Position numbers and translations under genes: made by a program. The notes under the pieces were generated by a model. That model saw only the letters and a list, made by a program, of their open reading frames with translations. It searched no databases and was not told the origin of the DNA. Shown piece by piece: positions 8,407 to 13,403 of a stretch of 14,471 nt of DNA; the stretch's first letter is position 1; each line of letters opens with the position of its first letter. The stretch spans positions 1-14,471 of the forward strand of contig DFJP01000113.1 of the NCBI GenBank assembly GCA_002373085.1, in the 5' to 3' direction. This stretch comes from Caryophanales bacterium UBA3668 (GTDB lineage Bacteria; Bacillota_I; Bacilli_A; RFN20; CAG-826).

Positions 8407-9266
8407 TGACTTACCGTGAACTTTATTTCAATTTACAAAAAAGAAAATCTAAATATTTAAATAACACTGCAATAAAAACTCTCCTTCAAGACGATGGAAA
8501 TTTTTCTGATTTTTTTAACCTTATAAATCATTTTGATGAACAAGTTAAAAACATAGATAAAATTGAATCCAGTATTGTTAGAATTGAAGCTGGTGAACCT
8601 CTTCAATATGTCCTTGGATATGCGTTTTTTGTTAACTCAAATTATGTTGTAAGTAAAGATGTACTAATTCCTAGACAAGAAACAGAAGAGCTTGCTGTTG
8701 CTACCTTAAAAACGATCGTGAAGATGTTTGGAAAAGAACCAAAAATTAAGATTGTTGATATCGGAACTGGCTCAGGAATTCTCGGTATCTATCTTAAAGA
8801 GTATTTTCCAAATTCAAGTGTGATTTGCACCGATATTAGCGAAAATTCACTACAAATTGCAAAAATTAACGCAAAAAATCACCACGTAGAAATAGATTTT
8901 AGACAAGGTGATATGCTAGAGCCAATTAAAGATGAAAAAGATGTTGCAGTCATAATTTCAAATCCTCCTTATATTGGAGACGAATCCACTGTTGATCCAC
9001 AAACTTTGAAGTACGAACCACACCTTGCTTTATTTGCTACACCTAAAACTAAATACTATGAAATCATTATGTCTACTATCGATTCGCAAATCCTTGCAGA
9101 TAAGTATTTGTTAGCTTTTGAAATAGGTGAAGATATGGAAGAAGAACTAACCCACTTAATTGAAACAAAATATAAGGGAATTATGTACAAGTTTGAAAAA
9201 GATATTTATGGTAAAACAAGATTCCTATATATCATTAAAGATGAAGGTATTACTTATGTTGCGTAA
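8406..9266 (+). CDS. prmC: Release factor glutamine methyltransferase
   Basis: Methylates the glutamine of the GGQ motif in RF1 and RF2 with SAM, which raises termination efficiency. The 286-aa protein has an N-terminal helical substrate-binding domain with EPLQYVLGYAFF (about 64-75) and VLIPRQETEEL, then a Rossmann methyltransferase domain with VDIGTGSGILG (117-127). The active-site NPPY is at 186-189 in IISNPPYIGDEST. Its start overlaps the prfA stop as TAATG, so translation is probably coupled. The prfA-prmC pairing is near universal. Its last 11 bp overlap the start of tsaC. Confidence 0.97.
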   Translation: MTYRELYFNLQKRKSKYLNNTAIKTLLQDDGNFSDFFNLINHFDEQVKNIDKIESSIVRIEAGEPLQYVLGYAFFVNSNYVVSKDVLIPRQETEELAVATLKTIVKMFGKEPKIKIVDIGTGSGILGIYLKEYFPNSSVICTDISENSLQIAKINAKNHHVEIDFRQGDMLEPIKDEKDVAVIISNPPYIGDESTVDPQTLKYEPHLALFATPKTKYYEIIMSTIDSQILADKYLLAFEIGEDMEEELTHLIETKYKGIMYKFEKDIYGKTRFLYIIKDEGITYVA

Positions 9267-9852
9267 AGAATTTGAACTTGCTAAAAACGCATTAGATAAA
9301 TCACAAGTTATTGCGTTCCCAACTGAAACTGTAATGGGTTTAGGAGTCTATTATAACGACTTTGAAGCATATAACTTATTAAACAAGATTAAATGCCGTC
9401 CAGAAGACAAGCCATATACTTTAATGCTTGGAGATGTTAATGACATTTCTAAATATGCTTATATTGATGAAAGAGCAGAAAAAGTAATTAGAGCTTTTAT
9501 GCCTGGAGAGATTACAATCTTACTCAGAAGCAAAAATGTTCCTGATTATGTTACTCATGAAACAGGAATTATTGGTATTAGAGTTCCTAATTTAAAAGAA
9601 TTACAAGAGTTCTTATGCTATATCAAGACTCCACTACTTGTTCCTAGTGCGAATAAAAGTGGTGAGAAACCAGCGTTAAATAGTGATGAAGTAAAACACA
9701 TATTCTTAAATGAATTAGGATATATATTTGAAGGAACTGCTAAAGGGGGAGTGCCATCTACCTTAGTTGACCTTACAAATAAAGAAGTTAAAATTTATAG
9801 AGAAGGGAATATCAAACTAAAAGATATTCTTGATGTTATTGAAAAGGAGTAA
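9256..9852 (+). CDS. tsaC: L-threonylcarbamoyladenylate synthase, short YrdC form
   Basis: Makes threonylcarbamoyl-AMP from threonine, bicarbonate and ATP, the first step of t6A37 tRNA modification. The open frame extends back to 9160, but I start at ATG 9256 (198 aa). A GAAGGT ribosome site lies 8 bp upstream, and the extra 32 residues only read through prmC in another frame. Motifs are FPTETVMGLG (21-30), the KxR-containing KIKCRPEDKP, and PSANKSGEKP (130-139). It consists of a YrdC domain alone, lacking the C-terminal Sua5 domain of Bacillus YwlC, so TsaC is the better name. The gene order prmC-tsaC-rpiB matches the Bacillus prfA-prmC-ywlC...ywlF block. Confidence 0.93.
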   Translation: MLRKEFELAKNALDKSQVIAFPTETVMGLGVYYNDFEAYNLLNKIKCRPEDKPYTLMLGDVNDISKYAYIDERAEKVIRAFMPGEITILLRSKNVPDYVTHETGIIGIRVPNLKELQEFLCYIKTPLLVPSANKSGEKPALNSDEVKHIFLNELGYIFEGTAKGGVPSTLVDLTNKEVKIYREGNIKLKDILDVIEKE

Positions 9853-9859
9853 AACAACT

Positions 9860-10297
9860 ATGAAAATTGCAGTCGGAAGTGATCATGGCGGATTAGAATA
9901 TAAGAACGCTATTAAAGAACACTTAGAAAAACAAGGACACGAAGTTATTGATGTTGGAACATATTCAAAAGATAGTTGCCACTATCCAATTTATGGAGAA
10001 GGTGTTGCTAGAAAAGTAGCTTCTAAAGAATGTGATTACGGTGTGGTTGTTTGTACTTCTGGAGAAGGCATTTCCATCGCCGCTAATAAAGTTAAAGGCG
10101 TTAGATGCGGAATCGCATATAACGATGATGTTGCTAGATTAATGAGACAACATAATAACGCTAATGTCATCTCATTTGGACAAGCCTTTATGTCTTTAGA
10201 AGATGTTCTTAGAAGAGTAGATATATTCTTAAACACCGAATTTGAAGGTGGAAGACATCAAACTAGAGTCGACATGATTTCTAATATCGAAAAGTAA
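9860..10297 (+). CDS. rpiB: Ribose-5-phosphate isomerase B
   Basis: Interconverts ribose 5-phosphate and ribulose 5-phosphate in the pentose phosphate pathway. I start at ATG 9860 (145 aa) because AAAGGAG lies 10 bp upstream and MKIAVGSDHGG is the canonical beginning; the upstream in-frame ATG 9830 is inside tsaC. Seen are SDHGG (7-11), the likely catalytic Cys65 in VVVCTSGEGISIAANK, and HNNANV (98-103). The loop after Cys65 is TSGEG rather than the common GTGxG, a mild substitution near the anion hole. LacA/LacB of galactose-6-phosphate metabolism belong to the same family, but no lac genes are nearby. It closes the prfA operon. Confidence 0.94.
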   Translation: MKIAVGSDHGGLEYKNAIKEHLEKQGHEVIDVGTYSKDSCHYPIYGEGVARKVASKECDYGVVVCTSGEGISIAANKVKGVRCGIAYNDDVARLMRQHNNANVISFGQAFMSLEDVLRRVDIFLNTEFEGGRHQTRVDMISNIEK

Positions 10298-10320
10298 TAA
10301 CGATAAAAAAATATAAAATT

Positions 10321-10345
10321 AGACCTATTATATAGGTCTTTTTTT
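10321..10345 (+). terminator. Rho-independent terminator of the prfA-rpiB operon
   Basis: An 8-bp stem AGACCTAT/ATAGGTCT (10321-10339) with a 3-nt loop is followed by a run of seven or eight T. It lies 24 bp after the rpiB stop. Confidence 0.9.
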
Positions 10346-10397
10346 GTATGAAATTTTCTCAATTAAAAAAATCAGTTTTTCTTCCTCTTTATTAATA
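10346..10397. other. Short AT-rich spacer
   Basis: AT-rich sequence between the rpiB terminator and the first comFA fragment. No convincing promoter, RNA or open frame is visible. Confidence 0.4.
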
Positions 10398-10496
10398 TGT
10401 AGGGATTTTAATGGAAAGCCATACATTAAAGCCCGCAACAAAAAAGATAGTTTAGTTTTTGTGGTGTGCGGATCCCCGGAAACACGAAATCTATAA
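10398..10496 (+). pseudogene. Internally deleted comFA fragment (zinc finger joined to broken Walker A)
   Basis: One open frame reads CRDFNGKPYIKAR, then NKKDSLVFVVCGSPETRNL and a stop. The intact ComFA downstream has LNGKPYCRRC (20-29) and KKGIDSLVFAVCGSGKTE (71-88). The two matches sit in the same order and frame, but about 40 residues between them are missing. The Walker A lysine is lost (GSGKT became GSPET) and the zinc-finger cysteines after NGKPY are gone. At DNA level the Walker A half is identical over 17 bp (from 10446, matching 11771) and similar beyond. It has no start codon or RBS. It lies directly upstream of the RBS of the 107-aa gene, so it may have been left when that gene entered. 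Confidence 0.75.
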
Positions 10497-10511
10497 CAGA
10501 AAGGAGTAATT

Positions 10512-10835
10512 ATGAGCAAGAAAAAGATTTATAACAAACATTTAGAAAGAGGAAGATTTTATATACATAGTGACGGACATGGTGGACATCCAGCACTTCT
10601 TTATAAGAAGAGCGATAAGAAAAATATCTATTTTATAGTAGTATTTACGTCTTCTTCGGGTCCAAAAAGAAAACAGCTAAAACACAGCATTGAACCTATT
10701 AAGATAAAAGTGTCTTTTGTACATAATACACCAAAGATTAGTTCTAGGCGTGAACTAGGTAGAAATCCAATGAAGGGATTAAAAATAGACAAAGAAGACA
10801 AGCCTCTTATTGAGACTATAAAAAGAAAAAAATGA
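10512..10835 (+). CDS. Unrecognised small basic protein, 107 aa
   Basis: I do not recognise this protein. It has a good RBS (AAGGAG, 10501-10506) 5 bp before the ATG and codon use like a real gene. The sequence is Lys/Arg-rich. The N-terminal half has RGRFYIHSDGHGGHPALLYK followed by a hydrophobic strand, YFIVVFT, as in a small beta-barrel; the C-terminal half is basic (SSRRELGRNPMKGLK, ending KRKK). No signal peptide or membrane segment is visible. It stands alone between two decayed comFA pieces, and its last codons begin the segment that is repeated upstream of the intact comFA. Such isolated small genes are often mobile or accessory cargo. A nucleic-acid-binding role or a toxin-like SH3-barrel role is possible but only speculation. 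Confidence 0.7.
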   Translation: MSKKKIYNKHLERGRFYIHSDGHGGHPALLYKKSDKKNIYFIVVFTSSSGPKRKQLKHSIEPIKIKVSFVHNTPKISSRRELGRNPMKGLKIDKEDKPLIETIKRKK

Positions 10836-10945
10836 TTCACAAGACCACTTAATGATCTCCATATGCGAATCACTACATATATTAAACCAAAAGGAAGGAG
10901 ATGATGCAATATAGAAACTTGTAAATGTCCAATACGTGGCAAATA
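10820..10945 (+). repeat. Diverged direct repeat, copy 1, of the comFA leader and 5' end
   Basis: By hand alignment this segment matches 11459-11583 at about 79% over about 120 bp with one 1-bp gap; the first 20 bp are identical. It includes the leader stem arms (TGATTC and GAATCA), the RBS and the first comFA codons. The left edge falls within the last codons of the 107-aa gene. Confidence 0.85.
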
Positions 10946-10958
10946 TTATAAAAACGTA
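10911..10958 (+). pseudogene. Decayed start of a second comFA copy
   Basis: In the frame of comFA this reads I-E-T-C-K-C-P-I-R-G-K where the intact gene reads M-E-S-Y-K-C-P-I-C-G-N. The ATG has become ATA and the second zinc cysteine has become Arg, while the RBS (GGAAGGAG) survives. Similarity fades after about 15 codons, where the GC-rich non-coding block begins. It is not translatable as ComFA. Confidence 0.75.
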
Positions 10959-10959
10959 A

Positions 10960-10985
10960 AAATAAAAAGCCCCGTTAATGGAGCT
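10960..10985 (-). terminator. Strong minus-strand terminator
   Basis: In minus sense AGCTCC-N6-GGGGCT (10968-10985) forms a 6-bp stem with one G-U pair, followed by TTTTTATTTTT. It marks minus-strand transcription, although no minus-strand protein gene lies here. Confidence 0.7.
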
Positions 10986-11034
10986 GCACAGTTTCCTGTG
11001 AGTCGGCATCAAACTAGTGATGGCCACGACCATA
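10963..11034 (-). ncRNA. Candidate small structured RNA, minus strand
   Basis: In minus sense this stretch folds into successive hairpins. The first is ATGG/CCAT. The second is GG(C)CATC pairing with GATGCC and a bulged C. The third is CACAG-GAAA-CTGTG with a GNRA tetraloop (10987-11000). The last is the terminator stem at 10968-10985. Hand-counted GC is 52% at 10981-11040, against about 22% in a comparison line of comFA. A modest promoter, TTGCTT-17-TTAAAT (11040-11068), would start it near 11033. It could instead be the 3' part of the larger RNA encoded just upstream on the same strand. I recognise no family. Confidence 0.45.
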
Positions 11035-11076
11035 GTCACATTTAACCAAAAACATACAAAATAAGCAAGAAGCAAA

Positions 11077-11101
11077 TAAAAAAACAAGGATAAACCTTGT
11101 T
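11077..11101 (-). terminator. Minus-strand terminator of the candidate ncRNA
   Basis: In minus sense AACAAGG-N5-CCTTGTT (11083-11101) is a perfect 7-bp stem followed by a run of T (11078-11082 and beyond). In plus sense no T-run follows the stem, so the direction is clear. Confidence 0.8.
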
Positions 11102-11412
11102 AGTTGTTTTGGACTCCATCGACACATTATGTTTCCCTCTAGTGTTCTAGGCGGGTGTCATCACTGCTTTAGTTGAGTTTATTAAGCAGCTGGTGTTCTG
11201 TGGTCATTAATCACAAGTTGCCTTGTTCGCCATGTCTGGTGCCGGTCCTTACGCATACAAGTCCTAACTCTGCAACTGGTAATATCGATTGATATCAGTG
11301 AGGCTATTACCATTGAATCTATGATTCATAAATAAGCGATCTAAACATAGATTTATTTAACAATCCCGACTAGGTAATCAACGTCCCTATGATCGCTTGC
11401 CATACGGCTGTC
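11077..11412 (-). ncRNA. Candidate large structured ncRNA with pseudoknot, minus strand
   Basis: About 330 nt with no credible reading frame, GC about 46% by hand count over 11101-11280, and a promoter and terminator on the minus strand. Perfect helices (plus coordinates) are 11316-11323 with 11346-11353 and 11334-11341 with 11391-11398, 8 bp each and crossing, hence a pseudoknot. Further helices are 11278-11284/11305-11311 (7 bp), 11216-11221/11272-11277 (6 bp) enclosing 11222-11226/11257-11261, 11164-11169/11184-11189, 11121-11125/11155-11159 enclosing CTAG/CTAG, and a small 5' hairpin at 11399-11408. Family unknown. The comF-secA neighbourhood recalls the raiA-motif RNAs reported near raiA in Bacillota, but I cannot match the sequence to that consensus. 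Confidence 0.55.
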
Positions 11413-11416
11413 TATT

Positions 11417-11445
11417 ATTAAAACAAAACAAAAGAATTAATGCAA
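11417..11445 (-). promoter_or_regulatory. Putative promoter of the minus-strand ncRNA
   Basis: Minus-strand TTGCAT (11440-11445), a 17-bp spacer, then TTTAAT (11417-11422). The -10 is 5/6 and the -35 3/6. Transcription would begin near 11410, just before the first predicted helix and divergent from comFA. Confidence 0.4.
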
Positions 11446-11458
11446 TATAAAGTCTATT

Positions 11459-11583
11459 GAAAAGAAAAAAATGATTCACCAGACCAACAATGGATCTCAC
11501 CTGCGAATCATTGCATATATTAAAGCAAACGATAGGAGATAAATCAATATGGAATCTTACAAATGTCCTATTTGTGGCAACAC
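11459..11583 (+). repeat. Direct repeat copy 2: functional comFA leader and 5' end
   Basis: This is the copy linked to the intact comFA and partner of 10820-10945, offset by 638-639 bp. The two copies flank the ncRNA block, so recombination between them could delete it. Confidence 0.85.
11470..11512 (+). promoter_or_regulatory. comFA leader hairpin
   Basis: Perfect 8-bp arms AATGATTC (11470-11477) and GAATCATT (11505-11512) enclose a 27-nt loop, 37 bp upstream of the comFA ATG. The inner six pairs are kept in the decayed copy 1 (10833-10838 with 10867-10872) although the loop has changed. This suggests a conserved leader structure. No clear plus-strand promoter is seen; TATAAA at 11446 is a weak -10 candidate. 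Confidence 0.45.
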
Positions 11584-12715
11584 CGATATACATTCTATTG
11601 GCTACTTAAATGGCAAACCTTACTGCCGTAGATGTGTCTCTTTTCGTGGTGAAGAAGTAGAACATAAACCATCATATCCTAAGAAAGCACCTATCCATCT
11701 TGAATATGAACTATCCTCAGAACAAAAAGAATTATCAGATAAACTTGTTGAGAACTATAAAAAGGGAATAGATAGTTTAGTTTTTGCTGTGTGTGGATCT
11801 GGCAAAACAGAGATTGTTTTAAAACTGATTAAATATGTAATAAATTGTGGCGAAAAAATAGCGTTTGCGTTGCCTAGAAGAGACGTATGTATTGAATTAT
11901 ATAATAGGTTAAGAAATGTATTTAAGTTTAACAAGGTAATAAGTCTATATGGTGGTCACACAAAAGAAAAAGAAGGCGACATTATTGTTTTAACGACGCA
12001 TCAATTATATCGATATAAAAATTACTTTTCTTGCATTGTTCTTGATGAGATAGACGCTTTCCCATTCAAGGATGATCCTGTACTGCACTCTATGTTTTTT
12101 AATTCTCTTAATGGCCATTATGTAATGATGAGCGCAACTCCATCAGAAGAAGTAATAAAACATTTCTCAAAAACAGGGAAAGATATATTGAGATTAGAGA
12201 CGAGATTCCATCGCCACCCTCTACCTGTTCCTAAGATAGTTATTGGCAATGAATTCACTATGTTTTTAAAGCTCATCTATTACATTAATAAATATAAAAA
12301 GAGCAATAAACCTGTCTTCATATTCGCTCCAACTATCAAAGAATGTGAATCGCTTTACAAATTAATTTCTATATTTGATAAAGGTGGTAATTATGTCCAT
12401 TCGAAAAGACAAAATCGAAAAGAAATTATTCAAGGGTTTCGAGATGGAATATATCGATTCTTGGTTACTACTTCAGTTTTAGAAAGAGGCGTAACGGTGA
12501 AGGATTTGCAGGTAATTGTGTATAAATTTCACACTTTTGTATACGATAAAGGCACTTTAATTCAAATAGCAGGACGTGCCGGAAGAAAACTAGATGCCCC
12601 AGAAGGAGAGGTGATTTTCATTGGCAAAGAATTTACTAGAGAAGCTCAAGGAGCAATCGATAGCATTAACTCCAGCAACAAGGCATTGCAAGATATGCTT
12701 CAAGGAAATAAATGA
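11549..12715 (+). CDS. comFA: Competence DNA-uptake helicase/translocase ComFA
   Basis: ComFA is a DEAD-box-like ATPase on the cytoplasmic side of the membrane that helps pull transforming single-stranded DNA through the ComEC channel. The 388 aa begin with a four-cysteine zinc finger (C6, C9, C26, C29), followed by the first RecA-like domain with Walker A CGSGKT (82-87) and DEID (166-169), and then SATP (195-198). The second RecA-like domain has TTSVLERGVTV (307-317) and QIAGRAGR (339-346). It is shorter than the roughly 460 aa of Bacillus ComFA. The RBS AGGAG (11534-11538) is 10 bp from the ATG. comFC overlaps its 3' end. Decayed pieces of the same gene lie at 10398-10496 and 10911-10958. 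PriA-like helicases are larger, so ComFA is the best call. Confidence 0.94.
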   Translation: MESYKCPICGNTDIHSIGYLNGKPYCRRCVSFRGEEVEHKPSYPKKAPIHLEYELSSEQKELSDKLVENYKKGIDSLVFAVCGSGKTEIVLKLIKYVINCGEKIAFALPRRDVCIELYNRLRNVFKFNKVISLYGGHTKEKEGDIIVLTTHQLYRYKNYFSCIVLDEIDAFPFKDDPVLHSMFFNSLNGHYVMMSATPSEEVIKHFSKTGKDILRLETRFHRHPLPVPKIVIGNEFTMFLKLIYYINKYKKSNKPVFIFAPTIKECESLYKLISIFDKGGNYVHSKRQNRKEIIQGFRDGIYRFLVTTSVLERGVTVKDLQVIVYKFHTFVYDKGTLIQIAGRAGRKLDAPEGEVIFIGKEFTREAQGAIDSINSSNKALQDMLQGNK

Positions 12716-13298
12716 TCATTCACTTTATAATTCCTTTAATCCAAAAAGCATTATATGTGAGAACTGTTTCCGAGAGTTCAAAGCAAAGTTCAAAAGTTTT
12801 AGAATTGGATCTATAAAGTGCTTATCTATCTATGATTATGATGAGACCATTAAGAAGATACTTTATACATTCAAAGGCTGCTATGACTATGAACTCAAAG
12901 ATGTGTTTTTATCTAGGTATCTTACATATTTAAAACTGCTATATCGAGGATACATAGTTGTCCCTGTTCCTTCTAATAAAATTGATGATACAAAAAGAGG
13001 CTTCAATCATGTGGTGGAAATCTATAAAAGTCTAGGACTACCTATGGTGGATGCTTTAATAAAAGTGAAGAATGAAAAGCAATCGTCTAAATCTAAAAAG
13101 AATAGGTTAAATATTGATACAGTTATTGTCGGACAAAACCTTGAAAAACTATATGGGAAAAAAGTATTGATTGTCGATGATGTTTATACGACTGGAGCAA
13201 CAATGCACAAGGCAATTTCAGTGATAAAAGAAGCATCTCCAAAACAAATAAAGGTGCTTGTTATAGCGAAAACTATAGATCTAAAAGAAAGAAAATAA
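12621..13298 (+). CDS. comFC: Competence protein ComFC, phosphoribosyltransferase-like
   Basis: ComFC is a cytosolic PRTase-fold protein that partners ComFA in natural transformation. The 225 aa carry a zinc finger (C23, C26, C46, C49), then VPVPSNKIDDTKRGFNH, and the PRPP-loop motif LIVDDVYTTGAT (183-194). The start is uncertain: I use TTG 12621 because AGAAGGAGAGG lies just upstream and no ATG or GTG exists before the zinc finger in this frame. This gives a 95-bp overlap with comFA and about 15 more N-terminal residues than usual ComFC. A start at an ATA or other rare codon after AAGGAG (12649-12654) cannot be excluded. The overlap implies coupled translation with comFA. No hpf gene follows. 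Confidence 0.88.
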   Translation: MAKNLLEKLKEQSIALTPATRHCKICFKEINDHSLYNSFNPKSIICENCFREFKAKFKSFRIGSIKCLSIYDYDETIKKILYTFKGCYDYELKDVFLSRYLTYLKLLYRGYIVVPVPSNKIDDTKRGFNHVVEIYKSLGLPMVDALIKVKNEKQSSKSKKNRLNIDTVIVGQNLEKLYGKKVLIVDDVYTTGATMHKAISVIKEASPKQIKVLVIAKTIDLKERK

Positions 13299-13313
13299 GA
13301 ATATTGGTCAAAT

Positions 13314-13348
13314 TGTATTAGGTAAATCTAATACATAGATGGTATATT
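13314..13348 (+). promoter_or_regulatory. secA promoter region with 22-bp inverted repeat
   Basis: TG-G-TATATT (13340-13348) is an extended -10 resembling that of prfA. Alternatively, TTGGTC-17-TCTAAT (13304-13332) could serve. Immediately upstream lies the perfect inverted repeat TGTATTAG-N6-CTAATACA (13314-13335), with the size and position of a repressor operator. It is not followed by a T-run, so a comFC terminator is less likely. Confidence 0.5.
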
Positions 13349-13403
13349 TATTAACGGACACTAAAATTCTTTTAAAAAAGAAAAGAAATCGGAGGTATAT
13401 CAG

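Noticed and set aside
10328..10519. Minus-strand 63-aa open frame.
   Set aside because: Antisense to the comFA relic and running into the rpiB terminator; no family features.
10998..11018. GAGTCGGCATC resembles a tracrRNA-like segment.
   Set aside because: No cas gene, repeat array or anti-repeat is present; short chance similarity.
10628..11087. Two hydrophobic minus-strand open frames (10628-10942 and 10779-11087).
   Set aside because: They are antisense to the 107-aa gene, the repeat and the ncRNA, lack RBSs, and their hydrophobicity comes from reading A-rich DNA backwards.
11101..11280. A tmRNA-like motif on the minus strand: GCTGCTTAATAA followed by AAGCAG, resembling the tag end and helix 5 of tmRNA.
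   Set aside because: There is no tmRNA 5' end (GGG...TTCGAC), no tRNA-like 3' end with CCA, the frame before the stop does not read like a tag peptide, and only about 80 nt follow before the terminator.
11390..11412. GCCATACGGCTGTC resembles the 3' half of group II intron domain V.
   Set aside because: The matching 5' half and the intron ends are absent; the bases are better explained by a small GCC/GGC hairpin at the ncRNA 5' end.
10820..11583. Insertion sequence explanation for the repeats.
   Set aside because: No transposase, terminal inverted repeats or target-site duplication could be seen; the repeats are comFA-derived direct copies.
11387..11593. Minus-strand 68-aa open frame over the comFA start.
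   Set aside because: Antisense shadow of the comFA leader repeat with no RBS; similar peptides in the other copy only reflect the DNA repeat.
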